Below, piece after piece: positions 45,111 to 56,400 of a DNA stretch of 64,000 nucleotides. Position 1 is the first letter of the stretch. Each line of letters begins with the position of its first letter. The stretch is from Eustoma russellianum (lineage: Eukaryota; Streptophyta; Magnoliopsida; Gentianales; Gentianaceae). The notes under the pieces were generated by a model that saw only the letters and a program-made list of their open reading frames with translations, had not been told where the DNA came from and searched no databases. A program made the translations under genes and the position numbers. Location: NCBI GenBank assembly GCA_036186865.1, contig AP025048.1, forward strand, positions 25,783,397-25,847,396, in the 5' to 3' direction.

Positions 45111-47032
45111 TTCAATCTTGGCCGCATCCCATTTACAATTACACATTTAGCATATGCGGATGATCTTTTGATATTTCTTAAAGGAACTCAGAGAAACCTT
45201 CGGCATTTCCTTGCTTTTCTAACACAGTATGAGACTGGCTCTGGGCAAAAAGTGAATTTCCAGAAAAGCAACTTAATCCCATCATCCTCAATATCGGCTC
45301 AACAGAAACAAAGGCTAGCGGGAATACTAAATATGCGCTGCACTACTCTCCCTTTTCGATATCTTGGATCATATCTGCATAAAGGCATTAATCGTTCTTC
45401 ATACTGCACCACACTACTACAGCATATAGATGATCGTCTTCAGGGTTGGCATTCTCGCTTACTATCTGCTGCTGGCCGCCTGGTCTTACTACGTGCCGTC
45501 ATTTTGTCACTGCCTTTACATATCATAGCTGCTGGTTCCTTGCCAAAGTCTGTAATTAAAACCATTCATCGGAAAATGGCATCTTTCTTCTGGGGTAACA
45601 GACATCACTGATTGTCTCGTATTCTCCAACCATGAGCGGAAGGGGGACTGGGGCTCCGTGATTTGAATTCACTACAAAAAGCCTACCATTGTCGGATCTG
45701 GTGGGCATACCAACAGCACACTACCCTCTGGAGCAAGTTCATGCATGCGAAATATGGTGGACGTGGAGATTATGCTCCGAGACTTACTGATTCGCCTATT
45801 TGGAAGATAATATGTCGAATCCATCCTTTCTGCTTTGTTCATACAGCGGGGCATGATGCCCACCTTACCTGGCTGCCAACACCATCGGGCGAATTCTCCT
45901 TGAAATCTGCCTATGAAGAATGTCGCATAACCAGTCCAACATTAATAACTGCGAAATTCATTTGGTTCAAGCATCATTCTCCAGTTATCCAAATTTTCCT
46001 ATGGCGGATTTTCCACTCGGCATTACCTTTTCAGGATTATATTGGAAGCTACATTGTTGCGCGCAACAGTCTTCGGCAGAGATAGATCATATCTTCATCT
46101 ATTGTGCGTATATCCGTCCCATATGGGCTTACTTTGCTAGTGAATTGCACTGTCCTCTTCCAGCCTCTACATTATGCCTTCGTCAATATCTGCTCTCATG
46201 GTGGTATCGATCTTTATTTACCTCACTATCGGGAGTTTTAAAATTAGTTATCCCGTCGATCATTGTATACAATATTTGGCGCGATTATGCATCCTTAATA
46301 TATGGAGACAAACACATCTTTTCACCAGTCACTCTGCGGGGCTCAATTCTCTCTGATATAACTACTTGGAGCAAAAAAATGGCTGGGACCAAATTAGCCG
46401 CTAGTACTCTGTCGACATATGAATGGTTTTCCATGCCTCAACCACCGCGGCCTATGTTGGTCCGTTTGCACACACCGCCAGTGGGTAAATACAAATTGAA
46501 TACTGATGCAGCAGTAGGCAGATTCTACAGTTCTGGCGGGGCTATTTTACGTGATCACTTGGGTTCATGCGTAGGTGCGGTATCTTTTCGGCTTCCGTCT
46601 TGTACCCCACTTCAGGCGGAGATACAATCTGCAATGTTTGGCCTTTTGTATTTTCTTCCGCTGTATAGATCAATCATTCTGGAGACGGACTGCACGCAAC
46701 TCATATCTCGGCTTAAGCGGCCATCTCTACCTCAGAGTAATTATCATCTTTGCATGCTTCACACATTAACTCATCTCCATCGTCTGGACTTCCTGCACAT
46801 CTATCGAGAGGTGAATATGGCGGCGCATTACCTAGCACAACATGCAATGATGCATCCCACTACTCAATTCTACACCTCGCATACTCTCCACAGCTCACTT
46901 GCGTCTCACCTAATTAAGTCTTCCGCATGGGTTGGCAATTTTTACATCTTTCTGCCTGTATTCTTCGGATTACAGGCAGTCTCGGTATGCGGTGCTTTCA
47001 ATTATTCTTTCATTTTCTATTTTGCATATTGA
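45111..47032 (+). pseudogene. LINE C ORF2 remnant (RT end, zf-RVT, RNase H)
   Basis: The RT catalytic AYADD is near 45135-45160. The frame closes at 45609-45611 and resumes at 45663 (SLQKAYHCRIWWAYQQ). A deletion of about 20-30 bp near 46070 removes the CPFC half of the zf-RVT finger and shifts frame; the H..C half (IDHIFIYC) follows in the next frame. RNase H (LNTDAAVGR, GGAILRDHLGS, LETDCTQL, IYREVNMAAHYLAQ) is at about 46490-46850. The frame runs past the usual stop into 3' UTR and hairpin sequence, ending at 47030-47032. Confidence 0.88.
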
Positions 47033-47245
47033 TACATATTAATGTATTTATTATCACTTGCATACGTTCTGTCTATATGGACGTTGGTGATCATGAGTAT
47101 GCGGTGGATACAACCCAGTTCTTACAATTCCTATTAAAGGCGGCAACCTGGATTCCAGCTTTTGGTGCAACAGCATATGCATTTCCACTTAGCAGTATGA
47201 AGTCGTCGCCTTGGTTTACATCAAACCAGGGCGGCTGCGGTATGT
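46930..47245 (+). other. LINE C 3' UTR hairpin modules (2)
   Basis: 46952-46960 CTGCCTGTA with 46971-46979 TACAGGCAG, extended inward to a C(UUCG)G tetraloop, then tctcGGTATGCG. 47205-47217 GTCGCCTTGGTTT with 47223-47235 AAACCAGGGCGGC: 13 pairs including two GU, then tgcGGTATGTG. Module 1 is preceded by GCATGGGTTGGCA. Spacing 253 bp. Confidence 0.85.
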
Positions 47246-47462
47246 GTCGTGCAGTATTATATATTTACATCACTTGTTCACTAGCTACTGTATTATCTGC
47301 TACTCTGTTGCTTGGCGAGGTATAATGGAGATCGCATGTTCATTCCCAGGCGACTTCGAACAGACAACTGCTCCCTCAGCTTATAGGCGGCATAAATCCA
47401 CTCACAGGGAGATTGTTGAGCTGTGGCTATTAGACAAATATATGTTGATTAGTATCAGTGAA

Positions 47463-47559
47463 AGTCGTATAAATATGTACGCTTTTTCCTTCGCCAAGGT
47501 TTTATCCACAAGGGTGGTTTTTCATGGCAAGGTTTTAATGCGGCATATCATATACGACT
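47463..47559 (+). other. LINE C conserved 3'-terminal RNA structure
   Basis: Outer stem AGTCGTATA (47463-47471) / TATACGACT (47551-47559); inner rod with CCTT/AAGG, GCC/GGC and CCAC/GTGG. 97 nt. Confidence 0.8.
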
Positions 47560-47684
47560 GGAGATGCACCATTATACGCTGGCTATTCCATTTTTTTTGA
47601 TTTTGATGAAGTGTGACGCACTATCATGTAATAAGGTACTCCTCCGCCATAAGTGAGGCTTTCCCTTAATAAAATATTTCTTTC

Positions 47685-47724
<40 letters not shown>

Positions 47725-47948
47725 CACAGAGGATATTTTTTCGGATGGTTCTCTCTGGCGATCTCTCCCGGCGGCGCTAGCCGCCGCTGATGCCGCTGTT
47801 GCCGGAGGCTTATTTCTCTCATCACTCCGTTTCCATCTCTTCCTCATAGCCGCTTTCTGTTTTTACCTGATCATCACTCCTTCGCTAATTGCATTGCTGC
47901 GTCCGACTTTCTGTTTTTTTCTCTCGTCCGGATTCCTTCGTAACGAAC

Positions 47949-49004
47949 ATGACAGCGGCACCGACTTTTGCTGCGGTTGTCACTGGCGCCGCCCAATCCG
48001 GCAGCATCCACATTGCACCGAAATCGGTTTCTCGCCACAAAGGCCTTCCATTGGTTTCCTTTCTCGATGATGAAGTTGACGCATTGGCTGAACCCTACAG
48101 GTATTCTTTGGTTGGCACTTTTTGGTATGGCAGGCCACCTCTGAAAGTTATACATGAGGTATTTGAAAAAATCGGTTTTCATCAAGATTTACATATTACA
48201 TTGCTTGATAAATTGCATATCCTTCTCACTTTCCGCAATGAAGCGGATTATTTGCGTTGCTTCTATCGCCGATCATGGCAGATCTCTGGTTGTCATATGC
48301 GGATTACAAAGTGGACTGTCGATTTTGACCCAAGCGCTGATGTTCCTATCGTTCCTATCTGGGTGGCACTGCCGTCTTTGCCGATATATCTTCATCATCA
48401 GGCACCACTGTTTGAGGTGGTTAAACCGATTGGTACACCCTTGAAGTTAGATGTCGCCACTTCGGATGGCCTGCGTCCATCAGTGGCTCGCGTTTGTGTC
48501 GAGGTTGATGTCTCACAAGAATTGCCTCAGAAAATTTATCTGCAAGCGAAAGGACGAATGATCCTGCAATCCATAATATATGAGGATCTCCCTCTCTTTT
48601 GCACCTCTTGCCGTCGGTTAGGTCATGCAGCAGCTGCGTGTCCATCTACAGCCACTGGTACGGCTCCTCCCCCGCCACCTCCTCCGCCTCCACCCCCTCC
48701 AAAGTCGATCCGTCCCCGCCAGGGATGGACCCCAATCAAAAAACGTGCGACAGAGTCGGGGGTGCCTCAACCCGACTTTGCTGAGCCTACGATTGATATT
48801 GATAATTCCTCTCCTAGGCCTTCGACTCAACAGACTTTGGCCCCTGCCATGCAGTCGGACGTTGACGTTCCTCAGATGCCTTCCCCGTGTCATCGTGTTC
48901 CGGCTGCTTTTACTGAAGAGGAATTAGGGCGTATCTCCAACTACTCTATCTCTTCGGCAGTATTTATTGGCTTGGTGGTACAGGTCATCCACTTCTTCAA
49001 TTGA
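47949..49004 (+). CDS. LINE D ORF1 (DUF4283 + CCHC + polyproline), C-terminus replaced
   Basis: Uninterrupted frame, the best preserved ORF1 in the window. The start is the ATG at 47949 (MTAAPTFAAVVTGAAQSG) after a GC-rich leader. DUF4283 covers roughly residues 45-200 (YRYSLVGTFWYGRPPLKVI, CFYRRSWQISGCHMRITKW, VARVCVEVDVSQELPQKIY). The CCHC knuckle CTSCRRLGHAAAAC follows near 48600-48642, then 13 consecutive prolines and a basic linker (PRQGWTPIKKRA). At about 48945-48955 the reading enters ORF2-derived sequence out of frame and ends at TGA 49002-49004. The protein would bind RNA as a nucleoprotein component in other copies; whether this fused form is made is unknown. Confidence 0.7.
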   Translation: MTAAPTFAAVVTGAAQSGSIHIAPKSVSRHKGLPLVSFLDDEVDALAEPYRYSLVGTFWYGRPPLKVIHEVFEKIGFHQDLHITLLDKLHILLTFRNEADYLRCFYRRSWQISGCHMRITKWTVDFDPSADVPIVPIWVALPSLPIYLHHQAPLFEVVKPIGTPLKLDVATSDGLRPSVARVCVEVDVSQELPQKIYLQAKGRMILQSIIYEDLPLFCTSCRRLGHAAAACPSTATGTAPPPPPPPPPPPPKSIRPRQGWTPIKKRATESGVPQPDFAEPTIDIDNSSPRPSTQQTLAPAMQSDVDVPQMPSPCHRVPAAFTEEELGRISNYSISSAVFIGLVVQVIHFFN

Positions 49005-49731
49005 TGGGGTGCTCAAAATTGTTGTCCCTGGCATTTTGGTGCATAATATATGGCGTTGCTATGCTAATATGGTGTATGGTGATCAGTCATCCTTTTCTAT
49101 ATCTGCACTTCGGAATACAATTCATTTTGATATTCATATGTGGGTTCATACACTCCAAGGTACCAAGCTTGCAGCCGGACCTGCCCCTTCGTTATCATGG
49201 CTTCCAACGCTTCGCGCCCCACGTCTACAAGTGATTAAATGGCTTACTCCTCCATCAGGTCGATTTAAACTCAATGTTGATGCAGCGGTTGGACGCTTCA
49301 ATGCCGCAGGGGGTATCATTTTGCGTAACTCTTGTGGCGCATGTGTACGTGCCGTAGCATTCCGCCTCCCTCCGTGTTCCCCGTTGCAGGCTGAAATTCA
49401 GGCGGCTCTGTTCGGATTGCTATATTTTCTACCATTATATAGGTCCCTGATTATAGAGACGGACTGTGCGCAGCTACTGCAACGTCTACGTCAACAGCAA
49501 CCCGTGTTCGGAAACTTCCATCTCAAATTACTACGGCAGTTGATCACTCGCCATAACTTGGAAATTCAGCACGTATTCAGAGAGGCAAATATGCCAGCAC
49601 ATTACTTGGCTCAGCATGCAATGCTGTCGTCGTGCACTTCATTCTTTACATCCTCCAGCCTCCCATCAATGGTCCGTGCTGCAGTCTCGTTAGACCTCAC
49701 GTCAGCTACTTTGCGTAGGCGGTCAACATAA
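48953..49731 (+). pseudogene. LINE D ORF2 remnant: RNase H only
   Basis: Resumes at the zf-RVT/RNase H linker (LRQYLLAWWYRSS) and contains LNVDAAVGRFNAAGGIILRN, IIETDCAQLL and VFREANMPAHYLAQHAML, with catalytic Asp/Glu/Asp positions present. The stop is TAA at 49729-49731. It lacks its own start and lies in a different frame from ORF1, so it cannot be read as a fusion. Confidence 0.88.
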
Positions 49732-49744
49732 CGTCTTCCAAATG

Positions 49745-50305
49745 GATTGGCACACTCGCTTTTTCTCTGCCTGTGCTTGGTTGAGTGCAGGCAGGCAGGG
49801 TATGTTGACTGTCCTTTTTCAATTACTTATCATAGGCATTCGCACGGCTTACACACATACTGTTTTTCCATGTACATGGTTTATACTTGGCGAGGACGCT
49901 CGATCCATTTTTGTACATGCCGCGGTCAGTGATACCACGGACACTCGCATTGATTGGCAATGGTGTACTGTTGCTGCCTGTGCTTTTCTCGGTGCAGGCA
50001 GCCTTGGTGAGCTCAACATCTTGTCGGTCTATTTTTTTGGGCTGGTTTGGCTTGGCATATGTGATTTATCTTTTGATTTTGCTGCTGCATGTGTTTTTGT
50101 GTGTCTACAATCTTGGATGATTGCTTTTCTCTGGAGCTTCTATCTGGCTGGGTACTCATTTCGCGCAACTGACTATGCCTTGAGGGACACGAACATGGTG
50201 CGATGGCGTTGGCATTGGCTGCCTCATATTGTCTTCCACAGGGATTGGCGTTTTCTGACACATCCTGCCTGTTTCCTAAAGGATCCAGGCAGGCTCGGTA
50301 TGTCT
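49745..50305 (+). other. LINE D 3' UTR hairpin modules (3)
   Basis: 49767-49777/49784-49794 (CTGCCTGTGCT/AGTGCAGGCAG, 11 pairs with two GU), then gcaGGGTATGTT. 49973-49983/49992-50002 (GCTGCCTGTGC/GTGCAGGCAGC, 11 pairs with two GU), then ctTGGTGAGC. 50264-50276/50281-50293 (8 bp, two mismatches, 3 bp, loop TAAA), then ctcGGTATGTC. Upstream of modules 1 and 3 stand 'cttccaaatggattggca' and 'cttccacagggattggcg'. Confidence 0.85.
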
Positions 50306-50587
50306 GCTTCTCTATTGGCCTGCATTTCATATTTCATTCTCCTGTATCATAACTACCGTTTGGTGCCTGCTCTTTCATGTCTTGGATCATACCCGGCGCT
50401 GGCAAGTGATGGTTTTTCCTCATTGGCGGATTTAATGAGCATTGACAAGCCCACACCTTAGTTTTACTCGAAGGGACTACTGGAGGTGGCACTATTGCGT
50501 CACAATTTCTACCATATCCGACATATGCACCAGCTTGCAGAATATAAACATTTGTACTCAGATTTCGATTCTATGCATTTCAATGAT

Positions 50588-50684
50588 AGTCGTATAAATA
50601 TGTACGCTTTTTCCTTCGCTAGGGTTTTATCCACAAGGGTGGTTTTTCCTAGCAAGGTTTTAATGCGGCATATCGTATATGACT
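50588..50684 (+). other. LINE D conserved 3'-terminal RNA structure
   Basis: AGTCGTATA (50588-50596) / TATATGACT (50676-50684), one GU. The inner rod shows GCTAGG/CCTAGC instead of A's GCTAAG/CTTGGC, a compensatory change. Confidence 0.8.
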
Positions 50685-50806
50685 GGAGATATGTAATTCT
50701 TAGTTCGTTATTTCACTTATTCGCCTACTCTGAACTGATGTAATATGGTTTTCCTCCGCCATAAGTGAGGCTTTATTTTAATCAAATAAATGTTCTTATA
50801 AAAAAA

Positions 50807-50822
50807 TATATATATATATATA
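50807..50822. repeat. (TA)n between LINE D and LINE E tails
   Basis: A short TA run where D (plus) and E (minus) meet tail to tail. Confidence 0.85.
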
Positions 50823-50936
50823 TTTTTATGAAAGTATAATATTATTAATGACCTCACTCATGGTGGAGGGAAAACCTTGTTACAAATTGTTCATAAAGTG
50901 AAACCAATAATGAAGATAGCTAATGATAATATAACG

Positions 50937-51037
50937 CCAATCATATATGATATGTCGCATTAAAACCTTGCCAAGTAAAACCACCCTTGTGGATAAAACC
51001 TTGGCGAAGGAAAAGGCGTGCATATTTATATGATTGG
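50937..51037 (-). other. LINE E conserved 3'-terminal RNA structure
   Basis: The outer stem in transcript sense, CCAATCATATA/TATATGATTGG, has 11 perfect pairs. The inner rod GCCAAG/CTTGGC is fully Watson-Crick. Confidence 0.8.
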
Positions 51038-51339
51038 ACCAATTAAATGTTACAGTTTGTGGGGGAAATAAAATGTAATGTACTATCCATGAACTACGAA
51101 AGTCTTCGAGCATTGTTGATGTCGCTTTGCAGAAGTGAAGTTGGTGACAAGGCTTGAGCTGTTGCGTTATCCACTTGTGAAGGATCCGCAGCAAAAAGTA
51201 TGCCTCCCACAGGCCAAGTTGAAGTTGATATTGCCCCCATGTAATGTTGCTCCAGATCACCTCAGACAAATGTAAATATTGGCGTTTACGAATTGATGAA
51301 AAGAAACCACTAGGAGAAGTGAACATTTCAGCATACATA

Positions 51340-52020
51340 CCCCAGCCACCTTGATTCCATCTGAACCAAGGTGGTAGTGCAGTGCGTCCCAGCCATGATA
51401 AAGATGTGAAGAAGAAATGTTTGTTGGTGCTGCCTCCAGATTGTTTGCCTCCCGCCACAGTCCAGCATATGTTTTGCCAACACCAAAAATAATATAAGAG
51501 TAAACAAAAACTGTAAAAGACGCATGCTGTGCAAAAATAGAAGATGATGAGGTTGATACGCACCAATGTTGCCTATGCGTATAAACACAGGCAACTCAAG
51601 AAAGCAATCGCCAACACAATGTGAGACATTTATAGACGCATAGAGGGAATTTGTTGTAGATCCAGCTGTAATGTTCCACGCACTTCAACTGGAAGTTCAT
51701 GAGATTGTGTCCTTGAGTGGTGTTATGTCTGGTTGATCCTTGAATCCGCCGTCACATTTGGTGTATAAATTCCGTGTTTGCCCATGTATATGTTCCTCGC
51801 GAGAAAGAAATCAAATGATTAAATTTTGCCAGCAAGCATAAAATGATGATCCAAGTATAGTAGGTTGATGCACATACCGTCGTTGCCCGTAGTAGTTCTA
51901 CTACAGGCAACTGTGGTGTTATCTTGCCAACCCATGTGAGAGACATAGCAAGGAATAATTTCATAAATGTAGCAAGATGACGTACCTAAGTTGTCTGTAT
52001 CAATGTGATACAGACAACAA
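51340..52020 (-). other. LINE E 3' UTR hairpin modules (4)
   Basis: 51346-51353/51367-51374 (CCACCTTG/CAAGGTGG), with ctGGGGTATGT after it in transcript sense. 51568-51574/51589-51595 (GTTGCCT/AGGCAAC), then attGGTGCGT. 51882-51895/51898-51911 (13 of 14 pairs), then gacGGTATGT. 51990-52002/52006-52018 (GTTGTCTGTATCA/TGATACAGACAAC, 13 perfect pairs), then ttaGGTACGT. Most modules per copy in the window. Confidence 0.85.
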
Positions 52021-52043
52021 CAAAAACGAGCCAGCATAAGTCT

Positions 52044-52333
52044 TTAGGTTCGTATAGCATAGGTGGTGCTGTCTGTAAGATAAAATCCACGCGCCGCAGG
52101 AGGAAGTTGCCCAGCCGAATTGTAGAGGGTGGTAGTATGAGTAAGTCTGTCATGCTGAGCTAGATGATGAGCCACCATATTAACTTCTCTTGGGGCATAA
52201 ACCAGTTGACTATGGGTGATGTGAAGAAAATGCGTAAGGCGAGAATATTCTGGGAGCGAATGAAGTTGCCTATCTCCAGATGCAATAATCCGCTGGCAAT
52301 CTGTTTCTAAGATGAGGTGTCTGTGTAGCCTGC

Positions 52334-52337
<4 letters not shown>
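52044..52337 (-). pseudogene. LINE E RNase H C-terminal fragment
   Basis: Reads ILETDCQRIIASGDRQ ... YAPREVNMVAHHLAQH, the last third of RNase H, ending at TAA (reverse strand of 52044-52046). It begins directly at the (TA)n tract, so it has no start codon. Confidence 0.85.

Positions 52338-52416
<79 letters not shown>
52338..52416. repeat. (TA)n microsatellite, ~80 bp
   Basis: A pure TA run between the truncated end of LINE E and the tail of LINE F. Confidence 0.95.
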
Positions 52417-52420
<4 letters not shown>

Positions 52421-52533
52421 TGAAAGAAAGATTTTATTAGAGAAAAACCTCACTTATGGCGGAGGAAAACCGTGATACAAAGCGTTCGAGTATGCAAACC
52501 TATGAATTAGAAAGGTAATGATGATATATCTCC

Positions 52534-52630
52534 AGTCATATACGATATGCCGCATTAAAACCTTGCCAAGTAAAACCACCCTTGTGGATAAAACCTTGGC
52601 GAAGGAAAAAACGTACATATTTATACGACT
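52534..52630 (-). other. LINE F conserved 3'-terminal RNA structure
   Basis: Transcript sense AGTCGTATA/TATATGACT (one GU), inner rod GCCAAG/CTTGGC and CCAC/GTGG. 97 nt. Confidence 0.8.
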
Positions 52631-52934
52631 ATCACAGATATCAAATATGAGACAAAGTAAATACAATGATATGGCATCTTTTGTCCTCTGAGTGAGTAGC
52701 ATCCCCTGTTCATGATCAAGCACCCGACATGATAACATATATGTATGCCTGAACTGCCTCCGAAGAAGAGTGAGAGGGCCCCTTAACAATGTCCGAATTC
52801 CTGTGGTAGCACATACAGCGTTCTCATGGAAAGAAACCAGCAACCAAGTCGTCCATGCAACATACAAATCACACCATACGTGAGGCATCATTGGGCAAAG
52901 TAATGAAAGGACACCAGCCGCAAGAGTGTAAAAC

Positions 52935-53380
52935 ATACCCGGTCTGCCTGTACCCATAGAGGCACAGGCAGGGAAGCAGAAAATGAGCCAAGTCGTACGA
53001 AAATTCCAGCAAATCGCGTCCATCGAATGTGTGAGACTCCAAAACGCCCGTGCAGAAGCATTACCAGAAAAGGCATCAAAAATACACAGCAAAGTCATAA
53101 TTTGTAAATATAATATGAAGATGAGGAGCTCACCAAAGCTGCCTGCACTGACAAGAGTACAGGCAGCGACAACATGTGTGAGCCAATCCCGTTGGAAGAC
53201 ATTGAGATACTTTCGACCTGCATAGGCTCGATTCGTCCTTGGCCCCCCACATCGTGAAAGAAAGGTGAGTGGAAGAAATATGTGCGCATATGGAAAGTGA
53301 GTGGCAACGATGAGTAGATGAAGGAATACAGAAAACGTACCATGTCTGCCTGCAGTCATATGAGCCCAGGCAGAGGATAA
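52935..53380 (-). other. LINE F 3' UTR hairpin modules (3)
   Basis: 52944-52951/52964-52971 (CTGCCTGT/ACAGGCAG), then accGGGTATGT in transcript sense. 53138-53149/53156-53167 (11 of 12 pairs), then tttGGTGAGC. 53346-53352/53367-53373 (CTGCCTG/CAGGCAG), then acatGGTACGT. Spacings 194 and 208 bp. Confidence 0.85.
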
Positions 53381-53414
53381 GAATATGCGCCAATCCATTC
53401 GGAAGACTTGATGA

Positions 53415-56400
53415 TTAACCCATGCGCAAATGTGCAGATGTGAGATCGAGTAATAAAGCAGCACAGACCAACGATGGCAAGTGCTGACTATCAAAGTATG
53501 CTGTCTCTGGATGAAGCATAGCGTGTTGAGCTAAGTAATGAGCTGGCATATTTGCTTCACGATACACATGAGCGATTGACAACTGATTATGCTGAAATAG
53601 CGAATACAGTTGGGCCAAGTGGTAATTGCCAAAGATGGGCTGCGTGGATCTCAATCTCGATACCAAAGTTTCGCAGTCAGATTCTATAATAATAGTGTGG
53701 TATAAAGGAAGAAAATATAAGAGACCAAAGAATGTCGCTTGGATTTCTTCCAATAATGGCGTACATCACGGCAGGCGGAAGGATATGGCCCGCACACACT
53801 CCCCATGATGATTGCGTAATAATGCGCCACCTGCAGCATAGCGCGCTCCCACAGCAGCATCCACATTAAGTTTAAAACGACCAGAGGGCGGACATTTCCA
53901 CCGAACAACCTTTAGGCGAGGAGACCGAATGCGGGGGATCCAGGAGAGAGAAATAGTTGGACCAGCAGTAAGCTTGGTCCCCTGAACCTTGTGAATCCAG
54001 ATATTAATGTCAAAATGTATCGCATGTCGTAACTGAGTAGTCGAGAAGGATGTCGAATCCCCATATATTAGTTGCGCATAGTGTTTCCAGATGTTTAGAA
54101 CAATGAGAGCTGGAACAATAATTTTTAATACTCCAGCGAGTGAGGATTCAGAGGACCGAAACCACCATGAGAGTAAATATTACCGAAGCGCTGATGGGGT
54201 CGGCAGCAATACCCGTAGTTCCGAAGAGAAAAAAGCCCATATTGGCGAAATACACTCACAGTACATAAAGACGTGAGCAACTGAGGCAGAAGCGTGCCGA
54301 CAGAAGGGACACTGCGTCGGACGTATCACTGCATAATGGCAAAGATAGTCTTCAAAAGGTAGTGCAGAGTTGAAGATACGCCACAACAGCAATTTCGTTG
54401 ATGGTGAATGGTGCTTAAACCAAATAAACTTGGAAGACAATTGCGTTGAGACAGAATTGCGGCAAATAGTGTAAGCCGATTTTAGCGTAAACTCACCAGT
54501 GGATGATGGAGTCCATGATAGGAATTGTCCGGCACCCGTCGTGTGTGACATTCCTACCGGGTGCATACGACAGATTAATTTCCATATCGGCGAGTCCGGG
54601 AGTCTTGGGATAAAATCTCCTCGCCTACCATATTTCATGTGCATATAAGAGCTCCATAATGTGGCGTTTTTATGATATGACCACCAAATTCTGCAATGAT
54701 ATGCCTTTTGCAGTGAGATAAGGTTACGAAGACCCAGCCCTCCTTCCTCAAGCGGTTGAGCAATCTTGGACCAAGACACCCAATGATGGCGGTTGACCCA
54801 AAAGAAAGAAGCCATTTTCCTGTGAATGAGACGGATGACTGATTTGGGCAAACCACCCGCAGCTAGAATATGTAATGAGAGAGCAGCTATCACAGATTGT
54901 AGCAGTACCAATCGACCTGCATGATCAAGAAGCCTTGTGTGCCACCCATGCAATCGCGTGTCCATGTGTTGGAGCAAAGATGTGCAATACCGAGCCCTAT
55001 TGATACCTTTGTGCAGATATGACCCAAGATAGCGCAATGGGAGAGATGATAAACGCATACCAAGAATTTCCTTAAATCTTCTCTGTTGTGGCGATGTAAC
55101 ATGAGATGAAGTGATGATGGTACTCTTATGATAATTAACCTTTTGGCCAGATGCAGCTTCATATTGCGTTAAGAATAATTTAACACGTTGTAGGTTCCGC
55201 AGTGTACCTCGAAGGAAAATGAGCAAATCGTCAGCATAAGCCAAGTGTGTGATAGCTAGCGGAACACGTCCCAGACGAAAAGAGTGAATGTGCCTGGCTG
55301 CCGAAAGGGACTTTAGACCCCTGCTAAAACCTTCAGATGACCATATAAATAACAATGGGGATAGTGGATCCCCTTGCTTAACACCTCGAAATGGCCAAAA
55401 CGTAGAGGATGGCTGACCATTAATTAGCACAGACAATCGTGTGGAACTTAAGTGGTTAATAACCACACGGATGAAAAAATCTGAAAAACCAAACTGCCGC
55501 AATAAAAGCTCCAAATATTCCCAACTGACTCTGTCGAAAGCTTTCATCATATCCAATTTCAAACATAATTGAGATCCCCCTTTATCCATCACGTGTATCA
55601 TCTCCTGAGCTAACAATACCTGTGTGGAGATATCATGACCGGGCAAAAAACATGTTTGCTCTGGGGATATTAGTTGCGGCAGAAGTGTACCCAAGCGTGT
55701 GGCCAAAATCCGAGTGCAGACCTTACTCAAAAAATTCGTTAGACAAATGGGACGAAAATCGCTAAATGTTTGTGGAGATTGGATCTTAGGAATCAACGTA
55801 ATCAAAGCCCCAGCCATGACCGCCGGCTGCGGAACCCCCAGAAAAAATTCTTGTACTGCTTTTAAAACATCCGAGTGTATGATCGACCAGCATGAACGGA
55901 AAAACATACCATGAAAACCATCAGGTCCTGCTGCACTATGAGGATCTAAGCTCCATACAGCAGCCTTCACCTCTGCTGCGGTTGGAAGTTGTGTAAGCAT
56001 AACATTATCTTGTGCAGTGAGAACACGTAGGATGTAGGATAGAGTCTCTGAATGATTGTATGTTTCCTCTCGCGCAAATAAACGTGTGTAAAACTCCACC
56101 GCCGAATCCATAATATCATCCTGGGAGTTAAGGAGTATGCCGTCGGAATTTCGTATTTGCTGAATACGAAGCTGTGCACGTCTGCCTTTAACCAGAGAGT
56201 GGAAATATTTTGTGTTAGCGTCTCCCTCCCGTAACCATTTTACCCTTGCCTTTTGCTTCCAAAAATGCATTTCATAGTTTGATGCAAGTAAGTATTCTGC
56301 TTTAGCCTTAAAATATGCCTGCCGATTATCTTCCGTGGGTGCGGAATCCCACTGACGTTCTGCGGCATTCAGCAGATCTTTAGCATGTTTTAGAGTGCTG

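Larger units (their letters stand above)
45111..47688 (+). mobile_element. LINE C, 5'-truncated
   Basis: Begins inside RT (LGRIPFTITHLAYADDLLIFL) at the head-to-head junction with B and runs to AATAAA and a (TA)n tail at 47689-47722. It has two 3' UTR hairpins and the 3'-terminal structure. Confidence 0.88.
47724..50806 (+). mobile_element. LINE D, internally deleted
   Basis: Has a 5' UTR (47724-47948), ORF1, then a direct jump into the end of ORF2 (RNase H), a 3' UTR with three hairpins, the 3'-terminal structure and poly(A). Endonuclease, RT and zf-RVT are gone. It is flanked by (TA)n on both sides (47689-47722, 50807-50822). Confidence 0.9.
50823..52337 (-). mobile_element. LINE E, strongly 5'-truncated
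   Basis: Contains only the last part of RNase H, a long 3' UTR with four hairpins, the 3'-terminal structure and tail. Both ends lie in (TA)n (50807-50822, 52338-52416). Confidence 0.88.

Noticed and set aside
44990..47700. LINE B plus C as one element with a twin-priming inversion
   Set aside because: Each has its own complete 3' end with terminal structure and tail, so they are separate insertions.
36006..50310. GGTATGT motifs as real introns in LINE 3' UTRs
   Set aside because: They match 5' splice-site consensus, but no consistently placed branch point and acceptor could be paired with them, and the intervals are retained in the genomic copies. Kept only as a resemblance in the findings.
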